A stretch of DNA of 64,000 nt from Stenotrophomonas lacuserhaii (GCF_014836545.1 NZ_JACSQS010000009.1:66120-130119); one strand, 5' to 3'. Positions 9,360 to 22,092 are shown, counted from the stretch's first letter. Program-made: numbers and translations. The notes: generated from the letters alone by a model not told the origin.

Positions 9360-10157
9360 ATGGCCCGCATCATCGCCATCGCCAACCAGAAGGGTGGCGT
9401 CGGCAAGACCACGACCGCCGTCAACCTGTCCGCCGCCCTGGCCCACGCCCCCAAGCGCGTCCTGCTGGTGGACCTGGATTCGCAGGGCAACGCGACGATG
9501 GGCAGCGGCGTGGAAAAGCGCGAGCTGGCCTCGTCCACCTATGACCTGCTGCTGGGCGAAAGCACCGCGGCGGAAGTGCGGGTGAAGTCGGCCGAAGGCT
9601 ATGACCTGCTGCCCGGCAACATCGACCTGACCGCCGCCGAGATCCAGCTGATGGGCCAGGGCGAGCGCGAACAGCGCCTGAAGCGCGCGCTGGCACCGAT
9701 CCGCGATGAGTACGATTACATCCTGATCGACTGTCCGCCGGCGCTTTCGCTGCTGACCTTGAATGCCCTGGCCGCCGCCGATTCGGTGCTGGTGCCGATG
9801 CAGTGCGAGTACTACGCCCTGGAGGGCCTGAGCGCGCTGGTGGAAACCATCGAAGCGCTGCGCGGCAACCTCAATCCGGCCTTGGAAATCGAAGGCGTGC
9901 TGCGCACCATGTTCGATGTGCGCAACAACCTGGCCAACGCGGTGTCCGGCGAGCTCACCGAACACTTCGGCGACCTGGTGTTCCGTACCATCGTGCCGCG
10001 CAACGTGCGCCTGGCCGAAGCGCCCAGCCATGGCCAGAGCATCGTCGGCTACGACCGTGGCTCGCGCGGTGGCGTGGCCTACCTCGGCCTGGCCGGGGAG
10101 ATCATCCGTCGCAACAACGATCGCAACAAGGCCGCCAAGGCCGTGGAGACTGCCTGA
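9360..10157 (+). CDS. parA: ParA (Soj), chromosome partitioning ATPase
   Basis: A 265-residue deviant Walker-A ATPase. KGGVGKTT lies at residues 11-18, LVDLDSQGN forms the A' motif and IDCPPAL the Walker B region. It lacks the N-terminal DNA-binding domain of plasmid ParA proteins, as expected for chromosomal Soj/ParA. It forms an ATP-dependent dimer on the nucleoid and moves ParB-parS complexes. Its stop overlaps the parB start by 1 nt, so the pair is coupled. Confidence 0.95.
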   Translation: MARIIAIANQKGGVGKTTTAVNLSAALAHAPKRVLLVDLDSQGNATMGSGVEKRELASSTYDLLLGESTAAEVRVKSAEGYDLLPGNIDLTAAEIQLMGQGEREQRLKRALAPIRDEYDYILIDCPPALSLLTLNALAAADSVLVPMQCEYYALEGLSALVETIEALRGNLNPALEIEGVLRTMFDVRNNLANAVSGELTEHFGDLVFRTIVPRNVRLAEAPSHGQSIVGYDRGSRGGVAYLGLAGEIIRRNNDRNKAAKAVETA

Positions 10158-11080
10158 TGACCACCAAGCCCGCCGCAGGCAAGAAGCGTGGCCTCGGCCG
10201 CGGCCTGGATGCCCTGCTGGGACCGAAGGCTTCGGTGAGCCAGGTGCAGGCCACGGCGGTGATCGAACCGCTGCCTGGTGAAGTGCTGCGCAGGCTGCCG
10301 ATCGGCCAGCTGCAGCCGGGCAAGTACCAGCCGCGGCGCGAGATGGACCAGGCCAAGCTCGCCGAACTGGCTGATTCCATCCGTTCGCAGGGCGTGATCC
10401 AGCCGATCCTGGCGCGCCAGCTGCCGGGCGGCAACTACGAAATCGTCGCCGGCGAACGCCGCTGGCGTGCCTCGCAGCTGGCCGGGCTGGACGAAGTGCC
10501 GGTGGTGGTGCGCGAGCTGGAAGACCGCACCGTCATCGCGATGGCGCTGATCGAGAACATCCAGCGCGAAGACCTCAACCCGCTGGAAGAAGCCGAAGCC
10601 CTGCATCGGCTGATCAGCGAGTTCACCCTGACCCACGCTGAAGCGGCCGAGGCCGTCGGCCGTTCGCGTGCGTCGGTGTCCAACCTGCTGCGCCTGCTGG
10701 AACTGCCGATCGCGATCCGCGTGCTGCTGGAATCACGCCGGCTGGAAATGGGACATGCCCGCGCGCTGCTGACGCTGGCACCGGAACTGGCCGGCAAGCT
10801 GGCCCAGGAAGCCGCCGACGAAGGCTGGTCGGTACGTGAAGTGGAGCGCCGCGCGCAGGCGTTCGCCGCCGGCAAGGTGCCGGGCAACCGCCCGCAGCCG
10901 GCGCCGCGCAGCGCCCCTCAGGCGGATATCGCCTCGCTGGAAACCGAGCTGAGCGAATCGCTTGGTGCCAAGGTGGCGATCAACCATGGCCGCGGCGGCA
11001 AGGGCAAGCTGGTCATCCACTACACCGATCTGGACACGCTGGATGGCGTGCTTGAACGGTTGCGGGCCCAGCGCGGCTGA
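10157..11080 (+). CDS. parB: ParB (Spo0J), chromosome partitioning protein
   Basis: A 307-residue ParB. The N-terminal KKRGLGRGLDALLG segment (9-22) is the ParA-contact tail. The CTP-binding ParB/Srx domain includes GERRWRA (99-105) and ENIQRE, followed by the helix-turn-helix with SRASVSNLLRLL and a C-terminal dimerisation domain. It loads at parS and spreads as a clamp. No parS-like palindrome (TGTTTCACGTGAAACA type) was found in the window. Confidence 0.95.
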   Translation: MTTKPAAGKKRGLGRGLDALLGPKASVSQVQATAVIEPLPGEVLRRLPIGQLQPGKYQPRREMDQAKLAELADSIRSQGVIQPILARQLPGGNYEIVAGERRWRASQLAGLDEVPVVVRELEDRTVIAMALIENIQREDLNPLEEAEALHRLISEFTLTHAEAAEAVGRSRASVSNLLRLLELPIAIRVLLESRRLEMGHARALLTLAPELAGKLAQEAADEGWSVREVERRAQAFAAGKVPGNRPQPAPRSAPQADIASLETELSESLGAKVAINHGRGGKGKLVIHYTDLDTLDGVLERLRAQRG

Positions 11081-11088
11081 GCGACAGC

Positions 11089-12054
11089 ATGACGATCCTG
11101 CTTACCGGCGCTGCGGGATTCATCGGGGCCTACACCGCGCAGGCCCTGCTGCAGGCCGGCCAAGCGGTGGTCGGGCTGGACAACTTCAATGATTACTACG
11201 ATCCCCAGCTGAAGCGCGACCGCGTAGCGGCGCTGTGCCCGCAGCTGGACCTGCGCACGCTGGAGCTGACCGACCGCAACGGCCTGGCCGCGCTGTTCGA
11301 AGAGGTCCAGCCGCAGGCGGTGATCCACCTGGCCGCGCAGGCCGGTGTGCGTTATTCACTGGAAAATCCGCAGGCCTACGTCGACAGCAACCTCAGTGGC
11401 TTCGTCAACATCCTGGAGGCCTGCCGCCACTACCGCGTGCAGCATCTGGTGTATGCCAGCAGCAGTTCGGTGTATGGCGATTCGGCCACGCCGCCGTTCT
11501 CCGAAGACCAGCGCGTGGACCAGCCGCGCTCGCTGTACGCGGCCACCAAGGTCGCCAACGAACTGATGGCCTACAGCTATGCGCAACTGTATGGCCTACG
11601 CGCCACCGGACTGCGCTTCTTCACCGTATACGGCCCCTGGGGGCGGCCGGACATGGCGCCGCTGCTGTTCGCCCGCGCGGTGCTGGCCGGGCAGCCGATC
11701 GAGGTGTTCAACGAAGGCCGGATGCAGCGCGATTTCACACATGTTTCCGACATCGTGGCGGGCATCCTTGGCGCGCTCGCGCATTCCAGCACCGAGCCGG
11801 TGCCGCACCGCGTGTTCAACCTGGGCAACCACACCCCGGTGGAACTGGAGCGGTTCATCGAGGTGATCGAGCAAGCCGCCGCTCGCCCTGCACGCAAGGT
11901 CTACAAACCGATGCAGGCCGGCGACATGGTGCGCACGATGGCCGATACCCGACGTGCCCATGACGCGTTCGGCTATTCACCGTCCCTGCCGATCGAACAG
12001 GGGCTGCCGCCCGTGGTGGCGTGGTGCCGGGATTATTTCGGCGAACGCGGCTGA
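11089..12054 (+). CDS. NAD-dependent epimerase, UDP-glucuronate 4-epimerase-like
   Basis: A 321-residue extended SDR. TGAAGFIG (6-13) binds NAD, a Ser strand (YASSSSVYG) precedes the catalytic Tyr150 and Lys154 (YAATK), and GLRFFTVYGPWGRPDM is typical of UDP-glucuronate/UDP-galacturonate epimerases. The DNFNDYY segment after the second strand supports this class. It begins 8 bp after parB and is followed by a glycosyltransferase and a lipid-A-like membrane protein, so it probably supplies a sugar nucleotide for an envelope glycan. The exact substrate cannot be read from sequence. Confidence 0.85.
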   Translation: MTILLTGAAGFIGAYTAQALLQAGQAVVGLDNFNDYYDPQLKRDRVAALCPQLDLRTLELTDRNGLAALFEEVQPQAVIHLAAQAGVRYSLENPQAYVDSNLSGFVNILEACRHYRVQHLVYASSSSVYGDSATPPFSEDQRVDQPRSLYAATKVANELMAYSYAQLYGLRATGLRFFTVYGPWGRPDMAPLLFARAVLAGQPIEVFNEGRMQRDFTHVSDIVAGILGALAHSSTEPVPHRVFNLGNHTPVELERFIEVIEQAAARPARKVYKPMQAGDMVRTMADTRRAHDAFGYSPSLPIEQGLPPVVAWCRDYFGERG

Positions 12055-12145
12055 AGGCGCCCATGCTGGGCAGCCGGGTTCATCTTCGGATAACCTCGGA
12101 AGCGGAGAATGCGCGCTGTTTTACTTTCCCTTGGCCGAGTTCCCG

Positions 12146-12868
12146 ATGAGTCATCCCGAGCTTTCCGTCGTCGTCCCGGTATTCAACGAACGCGACAACG
12201 TCGCCCCGCTGGTGGCTGAAATCACCGCAGCGCTGCGCGGCCGCGTGGCGTTCGAGATCGTCTACGTGGACGACCATTCGCAGGACGACACGCTGGCGGT
12301 GCTGCAGGCGCTGAAGGCCACCACGCCGGAGCTGCGCGTGCTGCACCACCTCAGCCAGAGCGGCCAGAGCACGGCGGTGCGGACCGGCGTCAAGCAGGCC
12401 CGCGGCGCGTGGATCGCCACGCTGGACGGCGACGGCCAGAATGATCCCGCCGATATTCCGAAGCTGCTCGACGCCCGCGCGACGGCCGATGCCCAGGTCA
12501 AGCTGTTCGCTGGCTGGCGGGTCAACCGCAAGGACAGTGGCAGCAAACGCTGGGCCAGCCGCTGGGCCAACGCGATCCGCGCACGCGCGCTGCACGACGC
12601 CACGCCCGATACCGGCTGCGGCATCAAGCTGTTCGAGCGCGAGGCCTTCCTGGACCTGCCCTATTTCGACCACATGCACCGCTATCTGCCTGCGCTGATG
12701 CAGCGTGCCGGCTGGACCACGCAGTGCGTGCCGGTCAACCACCGTGCGCGTACCGCCGGGGTGTCCAAGTACAACAACCTGCAGCGGGCACTGGTCGGTC
12801 TGCGCGACCTGCGCGGGGTGGCATGGCTGATCACGCGCAGCCGCCGTACGGCCGTGGAAGAACGCTGA
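12146..12868 (+). CDS. GT2 glycosyltransferase, dolichol-phosphate-mannose-synthase-like
   Basis: A 240-residue family 2 glycosyltransferase. It opens with LSVVVPVFNERDN, followed by the VDDHSQDDT nucleotide-binding motif near residue 42 and an LDGDGQNDP (DxD-type) metal site. It has no C-terminal transmembrane domain, so it resembles the soluble catalytic DPM1-like proteins that charge undecaprenyl or similar phosphates. Its stop overlaps the next gene's ATG (TGATG), which suggests that the membrane protein downstream is a partner. An ATG at 12146 was preferred because the glycosyltransferase domain starts immediately. Confidence 0.85.
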   Translation: MSHPELSVVVPVFNERDNVAPLVAEITAALRGRVAFEIVYVDDHSQDDTLAVLQALKATTPELRVLHHLSQSGQSTAVRTGVKQARGAWIATLDGDGQNDPADIPKLLDARATADAQVKLFAGWRVNRKDSGSKRWASRWANAIRARALHDATPDTGCGIKLFEREAFLDLPYFDHMHRYLPALMQRAGWTTQCVPVNHRARTAGVSKYNNLQRALVGLRDLRGVAWLITRSRRTAVEER

Positions 12869-13209
12869 TGGACCTTCCCCTGCTGGACCAGCCGCTGACC
12901 TGGTTGTACTGGACCGGGCTGCACGTCACCGGCTGGAAGCTGATCGGCTACACCGGCGCGCTGATGTTCGGCGGCCGCTGGCTGGTGCAGTTCGTCGCTT
13001 CGCGGCGCGCCGGCAAGCCGGTGATCCCGCGGTTGTTCTGGTACATGAGCGTGGTCGGCAGCCTGATGACGCTGAGTTACTTCCTGTTCTCCGCCAAACA
13101 GGACTCGGTCGGCGTGCTGCAGAACCTGTTCCCCGCCTTCACCGCGCTGTACAGCCTGAAGCTGGACATCGCCCACCGCGGCTGGAAGCGCGACAAGGCC
13201 GCTCATTAG
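12868..13209 (+). CDS. Lipid-A-biosynthesis N-terminal domain membrane protein
   Basis: A 113-residue protein with three predicted transmembrane segments and the LAB_N pattern (an FGGRWLVQFVASRRAGKPVIPRLFW block, then an SYFLFSAKQDSVG block). LAB_N proteins often accompany a DPM1-like glycosyltransferase in lipid-linked sugar modification of the envelope, and this gene is coupled to one by a 1-nt overlap. A direct role in lipid A is inferred only from the family name and context. Confidence 0.82.
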   Translation: MDLPLLDQPLTWLYWTGLHVTGWKLIGYTGALMFGGRWLVQFVASRRAGKPVIPRLFWYMSVVGSLMTLSYFLFSAKQDSVGVLQNLFPAFTALYSLKLDIAHRGWKRDKAAH

Positions 13210-13294
13210 ACAGCGGGCAGGACGTTCGACCCATGTAGCGGGGCAGCATCGGTGCCATCATCGAAGGCCTGCCTCCCCCGGGAATCCTGCGCTC

Positions 13295-15070
13295 GTGAAA
13301 ACCCGCCTTGCCGTTGCCCTGCTGCTCGCCCTGTCTGCTCCCTTGCTCACCCACGCGGCCCCGCCGGCGGCCACCGCCGCGCCGGCCAGCATTGCCAATG
13401 AAAGCGCCGCCGATGCAGCGTTCCGCGCGATCTATGAGAAGGAATGGGCGTGGCGCCAGGCCGGTGGAGGTGAAGCCAGCGAAGACGGCGACGCACCGGA
13501 AAGCGCCGCGCGCATGCCCGATGTAGGCCCGGCTGCACAGCAGGCGCGGCTTGCGGTCTGGGACGGTGTGCTCAAGCAGCTGGACGGGCTGGATGCCAAG
13601 GCCCTGTCTGGCGTGAACCAGGTCAACCTGGCGATCTACCGCGACCAGGTGTTCAACCTGGCCGAGGAAGTGCGCCTGCGCACCTACGAGATGCCGTTCA
13701 ATTCGGATTCCTCGTTCTGGTCGAACCTGTCCTTCATGGCCCGTCGCGAGATGAAGACCGCGCAGGACCATCGCAACTACATCGCGCGCCTCAACGACGT
13801 GCCGCGTTACTTCACCCAGCAGACCGACAACATGCGTGCCGGCCTGGCGCGTGGTTTCAGCGTGCCGCGCGCCGTGCTGGACGGCCGCGAAGTGGCGATC
13901 TCCAACGTCGCCGACCTCACCGATCCGACCCGGTCGCCGCTGTACGCACCGTTCAAGAAGCTGCCTTCCAGCATTCCCGCCGCCGAGCAGGCCCAGCTGC
14001 AGGCGCAGGCGCGCGAGGCGATCGCCGGCAAGGTCATCCCGGCGTTCCAGCAGCTGCGCCGCTTCTTCCTGCAGGAGTACGTGCCGAAGGCGCGCACCAC
14101 CCTGGCCGCCGAGGCAATGCCGGACGGCAAGGCGTTCTACAAGCAGCAGATCCACGAATACACCACGCTGGACCTGGGCCCGGATGAGATCCACACGATC
14201 GGCCTGGCCGAAGTGGCACGCATCCAGGCCGAGATGAACGCCATCATCAAGCAGGTCGGTTTCAAGGGCAGCTTCGGTGAGTTCCTGACCTTCCTGCGCA
14301 CCGATCCGCAGTTCTACGCCAAGACGCCCGATGAACTGCTGCATCGCGCGGCGTGGATCTCCAAGCGCGTGGACGGGGTGATCGGCAGGTACATGACGCT
14401 GCCGCGCGCGCGCTTCACCATCGTGCCGGTGCCGCCGGACATCGCCCCGTTCTGGACCGCCGGCCGCGGTGGGATGGGCACCTATTGGCTCAACACCTAC
14501 AACCTGCCGGCGCGCCCGCTGTACAACCTGCCCGCGCTGACCCTGCATGAGTCCGATCCGGGCCACGCGCTGCAGGGTGCGCTTGCGGCCGAGCAGGGCG
14601 AACTGCCGGAGTTCCGTCGCAACAGCTACATCTCCGCCTACGGCGAAGGCTGGGGCCTGTACTGCGAAAAGCTTGGCGTGGAGATGGGCATCTACGAGAC
14701 CCCTTACGAAGACTTCGGCCGGCTGACCTACGAAATGTGGCGTGCCGCGCGGCTGGTGATCGATACCGGCGTGCACAGCAAGGGCTGGAGCCGCGAGCAG
14801 GCACTGGCCTACCTGCGCGACCACACCGCGTTGAGCGAACACGAGGTCACCACCGAAGTGGATCGCTACATTTCCTGGCCGGGCCAGGCGCTGAGCTACA
14901 AGCTCGGCGAGATCGCCATCGTGCGGCTGCGCGCGCAGGCGGAGAAGGAACTGGGCGATTCGTTCGACATCAAGGCGTTCCACGATGCAGTACTGCAGCA
15001 GGGCTCGGTGCCGCTGCCGGTGCTGGAACAGCAGATCCAGGCGTTCATCGCAGAACGCAGGAAAGGCTGA
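13295..15070 (+). CDS. DUF885 family secreted zinc-peptidase-like protein
   Basis: A 591-residue protein with an N-terminal signal peptide (hydrophobic core before an HAAP cleavage region near residue 21). The DUF885 core contains HESDPGH at 418-424 (HExxPGH, a variant zinc site) followed by AYGEGWGLYCE, whose Glu is the likely third ligand. The family resembles M32-like or gluzincin peptidases and is exported to the periplasm, possibly for peptide degradation. It starts with GTG at 13295, right before a Lys-Thr-Arg n-region. No partner genes are evident. Confidence 0.85.
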   Translation: MKTRLAVALLLALSAPLLTHAAPPAATAAPASIANESAADAAFRAIYEKEWAWRQAGGGEASEDGDAPESAARMPDVGPAAQQARLAVWDGVLKQLDGLDAKALSGVNQVNLAIYRDQVFNLAEEVRLRTYEMPFNSDSSFWSNLSFMARREMKTAQDHRNYIARLNDVPRYFTQQTDNMRAGLARGFSVPRAVLDGREVAISNVADLTDPTRSPLYAPFKKLPSSIPAAEQAQLQAQAREAIAGKVIPAFQQLRRFFLQEYVPKARTTLAAEAMPDGKAFYKQQIHEYTTLDLGPDEIHTIGLAEVARIQAEMNAIIKQVGFKGSFGEFLTFLRTDPQFYAKTPDELLHRAAWISKRVDGVIGRYMTLPRARFTIVPVPPDIAPFWTAGRGGMGTYWLNTYNLPARPLYNLPALTLHESDPGHALQGALAAEQGELPEFRRNSYISAYGEGWGLYCEKLGVEMGIYETPYEDFGRLTYEMWRAARLVIDTGVHSKGWSREQALAYLRDHTALSEHEVTTEVDRYISWPGQALSYKLGEIAIVRLRAQAEKELGDSFDIKAFHDAVLQQGSVPLPVLEQQIQAFIAERRKG

Positions 15071-15094
15071 TTCCTGGTAGCGGGAATCGCGCGC

Positions 15095-15134
15095 TGCGGC
15101 AGGCTTGTCGGATCCAACAGACAGGCCTGCCGCA
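15095..15134 (+). promoter_or_regulatory. Hairpin ending at the start codon of the next gene
   Basis: A perfect 10-bp inverted repeat (15095-15104 with 15125-15134) encloses a 20-nt loop. The last paired base is the A of the ATG at 15134, so in mRNA the ribosome site would be sequestered. It could instead be a terminator-like element of the upstream peptidase gene; no U-tract follows. Confidence 0.5.
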
Positions 15135-15748
15135 TGCCCCAACCCCTACAGCCCCATCCGGCCGCGCCAGGTATTTTCACCATCCACAGCGTCGCTGCCC
15201 CGGCAAGCGGCCCGGCGGCTTCGCTGGTGCCACGCGCCGTGGGCAATGCTCCGGTCATCACCGCCATCTGGATGGCCGGGATGCCATGCTATGGCGGACA
15301 GGCGCCGCAGGGCATCACTGACGTGCTGACAGCACAGGAGCGCGGCGTCATCGCCAGCGACCATGCGCGGTACGGGAATGCGCTGAACGACCCGGAGCGC
15401 ATCGTCAACATCGATCCCGAGCAGGCCAAGGCGCACGTCAGCTATCGCGCCCTGTGCACGCAGTTCCAGCGCCCGGGCAGCTTCTGTGTACGCCATGCAG
15501 AAGGCGGGGATCTGATCCTGGTGCATCGTTCGCGATCAGCACTGAGCCCAGCACAGCTGGTGCGCACGCCGCTGCAACGCTCGGCGACAGGCTGGCAGTT
15601 GCAGGTCGCGGACAACGCCAGTCCTGCCTGGTCGGCAGTGCGAGGCAGGCATTTCCAGACCTTGCAGGCGCTCAAGGCGGCGCTGCCGCCCGGCATGCGC
15701 GAAGTGCAGGCAATGGCCGTTGGCGACCCGGACATCAGCCACCTGTAG
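15134..15748 (+). CDS. Unknown protein with SH2-like FLVR motif
   Basis: A 204-residue protein with no transmembrane segment or signal peptide. Residues about 95-185 follow the layout of an SH2 domain. A helix (PEQAKAHVSYRALCTQF) precedes the strand GSFCVR (115-120), whose Arg120 sits where the phosphotyrosine-binding arginine of FLVR occurs. The strands GDLILVHRS and WQLQVAD follow, then an FQTLQALKAAL helix like the F-x-S-L-x-E-L end of SH2. The first 35 residues are Pro/Ala/Ser-rich, as in secreted effectors. I do not recognise the family. It lies alone between a peptidase gene and the metal-efflux operon, with a hairpin over its start. SH2-like folding is inference from pattern only. Confidence 0.6.
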   Translation: MPQPLQPHPAAPGIFTIHSVAAPASGPAASLVPRAVGNAPVITAIWMAGMPCYGGQAPQGITDVLTAQERGVIASDHARYGNALNDPERIVNIDPEQAKAHVSYRALCTQFQRPGSFCVRHAEGGDLILVHRSRSALSPAQLVRTPLQRSATGWQLQVADNASPAWSAVRGRHFQTLQALKAALPPGMREVQAMAVGDPDISHL

Positions 15749-15793
15749 CGTCGGCCCGCGGCGCTGCGATTGTGTAACGCCTCGTGCGGCCGC

Positions 15794-15799
15794 TACCCT
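15794..15799 (+). promoter_or_regulatory. -10-like hexamer upstream of the His-rich gene
   Basis: TACCCT lies 7 nt before the ATG at 15807 (4 nt before a tandem ATG at 15804). Spacing matches the leaderless pattern elsewhere in the window. Confidence 0.35.
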
Positions 15800-15806
15800 G
15801 ACGATG

Positions 15807-16184
15807 ATGATCCGCACCGTCCGCCGACGCCCGCTGTTCCTGATCCGCCTGCTGATGTTGGTGGTGGTGGCGCTTGGCACGGCCGGTGGCGCATTGGCGT
15901 CGGCGCTGGGTGACCTGCATGAGTTGTCCCATGCCGATCATCCCGCGGTGCCGCACGGCGATGCAGAAGCAGACACCGGCCACGACGATGATGATACCGG
16001 CGCGCGCCTGCTGCATGCACTCGTGCATTGCGGCCATTGTCATGGCCAGGGCGGCGTGCTGCCCTTTGCCTACGCAGGCTGGGAACTGATCACTGCACCG
16101 GCCGGCGTGCGCCACGCTCCGCATGACGCGACGTGGCGTCCCGCGCCACAGGACAGCCCGCTGCGTCCCCCGATCCAGGCCTGA
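15807..16184 (+). CDS. His-rich exported peptide preceding czcCBA
   Basis: A 125-residue protein. It has a Tat-less signal sequence (Arg-rich n-region, hydrophobic LLMLVVVALG core, AxA-like ALA end), then an acidic and His-rich mature part. The latter includes DDDD next to GH pairs, an HxxCGHCHG cluster (His, Cys, His, Cys, His) and a Pro-rich tail. Such DUF2946-like or CzcE-like small proteins are common beside heavy-metal resistance operons and probably bind the metal in the periplasm. It lies 59 bp before the efflux operon on the same strand. Metal binding is inferred from composition and context. Confidence 0.75.
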   Translation: MIRTVRRRPLFLIRLLMLVVVALGTAGGALASALGDLHELSHADHPAVPHGDAEADTGHDDDDTGARLLHALVHCGHCHGQGGVLPFAYAGWELITAPAGVRHAPHDATWRPAPQDSPLRPPIQA

Positions 16185-16243
16185 TCCGCGGTCCGCACGC
16201 AGCGGACGACCCGATCCTGTCCTGAGATTGCTGGAGAAACCCC

Positions 16244-17511
16244 ATGTGGAAACGCCTGGCCGCGCTTGCGGCCCTGGCGATGGCACCGTGCGCAGGCGCA
16301 CAGGTGACATCGTCTGCTGTCCCGTTGACGCTCGATGCTGCCATCGAGCGTGTTTCGCGCACCCACCCCGACCTGCGACTGCTGCCCCTGCAGCAGCAGG
16401 CCGCCCGCGCCCGCTACGACGCCGCCGGGCTGGCACCGCCGCTGGTGTTCGGCGTGGACCTTGAAAACGCGCTTGGCAGCGGCGACAGCCGCGGCATCGA
16501 CGCGCTGGAAACCACGGTATCGCTGGCCGGCGTCCTGGAGCGCGGCGGCAAGCTGGATGCCCGCCGCGCCGTGGCCCAGGCCAATCTCGATGCGCTGGCA
16601 CCGCAGCGCGAGATCATCCGGCTGGACATGATGGCCGAGGCGGCTCGTCGCTACCTTGCGATCACCGTCGCCAGTGGCCGCCAGCGCATCGCGCTGGATG
16701 ACATCGAGCAGCGCCGGCGCGCGGTGGACGCAGCGCGTGGGCGGCTCACTGCCGGAGCTTCGCCAGCCTCGACCCTGATGACCGCGCAGGCCGCACTGGC
16801 CCAGGCAGAGCTGGACCGTGACCGTGCATTGCAGGAGGGCAGGGCGGCACGGTTGTCGCTGGCTGCGCTGTGGAATGCACGCGAAGTCGACTTCGACGTG
16901 GCCAGTGGTGATCCGCTGCAGTTGCCTGCCCTGCAGGAATTCAGCCAGCTGGCCGATCTGCTCGAGCGGACCCCGGAGCTGGCGCTGATCGCCGGCGAGC
17001 AACGGGTGCGCCAGGCCCAGTTGCAGCTGGCCAGCAGCCAGCTGCGCGGCGATGTGTCCTGGCAGTTGGGGGTCCGCAACGAGCGCGCCCGCCGGGACTC
17101 ATCGCTGGTGGGAGGCTTCAGCGTGCCGCTGGGCAACGCGCGGCGTGCCGATCCGGAGATCCGCGCGGCACGCAGCGAACTGGAAATGAGTGCGGTGGAG
17201 CGGCAGGCGCGCGCGCTGCAGCTGCACGCCACCCTGGCTGAAGCGCATGGGCGTTACGCCAACGCCCGGCTGGAGGTCACCCGCATGGAGCGCGATGTGC
17301 TGCCGCAGCTGCGCCGGGCCGAAAAGGCCGCCGAAACCGCGTGGCGCGCCGGTGCCATCAGTTATCTGGAATGGGCCCAGCTGCAGGCGATGCGCATCCA
17401 AGCGCGGCAGCGCCAGCTGGATGCAGCGGTGTCCGCGCAGAGTGCCCTGATCGAGATCCAGCGGCTGACCGGACAGCCACTGGTCGCCAACGCAACCCAA
17501 GGAACCGCACC

Positions 17512-17515
<4 letters not shown>
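16244..17515 (+). CDS. czcC: CzcC-type outer-membrane efflux protein (TolC family)
   Basis: A 423-residue TolC-family outer-membrane factor. It has a signal peptide ending near CAGAQ and two long repeats rich in coiled-coil helices (ELDRDRALQEGRAAR, ARQRQLDAAVSAQ), ending in the usual YLEWAQLQ and IEIQRLTGQP helices. With CzcB and CzcA it forms a tripartite pump expelling divalent cations (Co, Zn, Cd or Ni). GGAGA lies 8 nt before the ATG. It overlaps czcB by 4 nt (ATGA). Metal specificity cannot be read from this subunit. Confidence 0.9.
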
Positions 17516-21676
<4,161 letters not shown>

Positions 21677-21704
21677 AGAAAGGCCTTGATGGTGATGACC
21701 TGCG

Positions 21705-21744
21705 CTGGTGGTTGACGGGCCGCTCTGGTGGTTGACGGGCCGCT
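21705..21744. repeat. Two tandem 20-bp direct repeats
   Basis: The unit CTGGTGGTTGACGGGCCGCT occurs twice without a gap (21705-21724, 21725-21744). It runs straight into CTGGTGGGTGACGACC of the adjoining palindrome, whose first bases look like a diverged third unit. Confidence 0.85.
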
Positions 21745-21751
21745 CTGGTGG

Positions 21752-21825
21752 GTGACGACCGTTGGTCGTCACCGCTTCGGCTTTCCCATGAGCGCTGGAA
21801 GAGCGTGACGACCACCGGTCATCAC
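21752..21825. repeat. Two further copies of the 21-bp palindrome family
   Basis: One perfect copy is at 21752-21772 (GTGACGACC-gtt-GGTCGTCAC). A second at 21805-21825 has one arm change (GGTCATCAC). They flank a 32-bp spacer and match the copies at 6681, 6718, 36632 and 48730. Confidence 0.8.
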
Positions 21826-21833
21826 CCACCCAC

Positions 21834-21919
21834 TTACGCCGGCAACTTGGCGATCACCTTGATCTCGAACTGGAATCCATACAGTCAGGTCACGCCGATG
21901 CCGGTCAGGGTGGGGTGGG
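21834..21919 (-). pseudogene. Relic of a RidA-family gene, C-terminal end only
   Basis: Read on the minus strand, this stretch encodes PTLTGIGVT, then a stop, then LYGFQFEIKVIAKLPA and a stop. This matches the C-terminal strands of RidA/YjgF-family imine deaminases (a PTxTxxGV-x-L segment followed by VEIxxIAxLP). There is no start and no upstream part: at its 5' side the sequence changes into a LysR-type fragment on the other strand. A non-functional remnant. Confidence 0.65.
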
Positions 21920-22092
21920 GCGTGCCGGACTACATGGCCGCCGCACCTGTTGCGCGCGGCGAACTGGTGCCGTTGTTCGGCGACTGGCAGATCGAGCCGA
22001 TGCCGATGTATCTGATGTTTCCCCCCGGCCGGCACGTGAACCAGCGCCTGCGGGTGTTCATCGACTGGGTGACCGCGCTGATGAAGGCATGA
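21919..22092 (+). pseudogene. Relic of a LysR-type regulator, C-terminal end only
   Basis: About 57 codons encode the last part of a LysR substrate-binding domain: GVPDYMAAAPVARGELVPLF, a DW pair, MYLMFPPGRH and LRVFIDWVTALMKA. The N-terminal helix-turn-helix and most of the effector domain are missing. The fragment is joined directly to the RidA remnant on the opposite strand. An open frame runs from 21748, but the part before 21919 is repeat DNA. Likely the scar of a deletion or replacement next to the ATPase/HNH pair. Confidence 0.7.

Noticed and set aside
9240..11090. parS sites near parAB
   Set aside because: I looked for the TGTTTCACGTGAAACA-type palindrome across this region and the rest of the window and found none.
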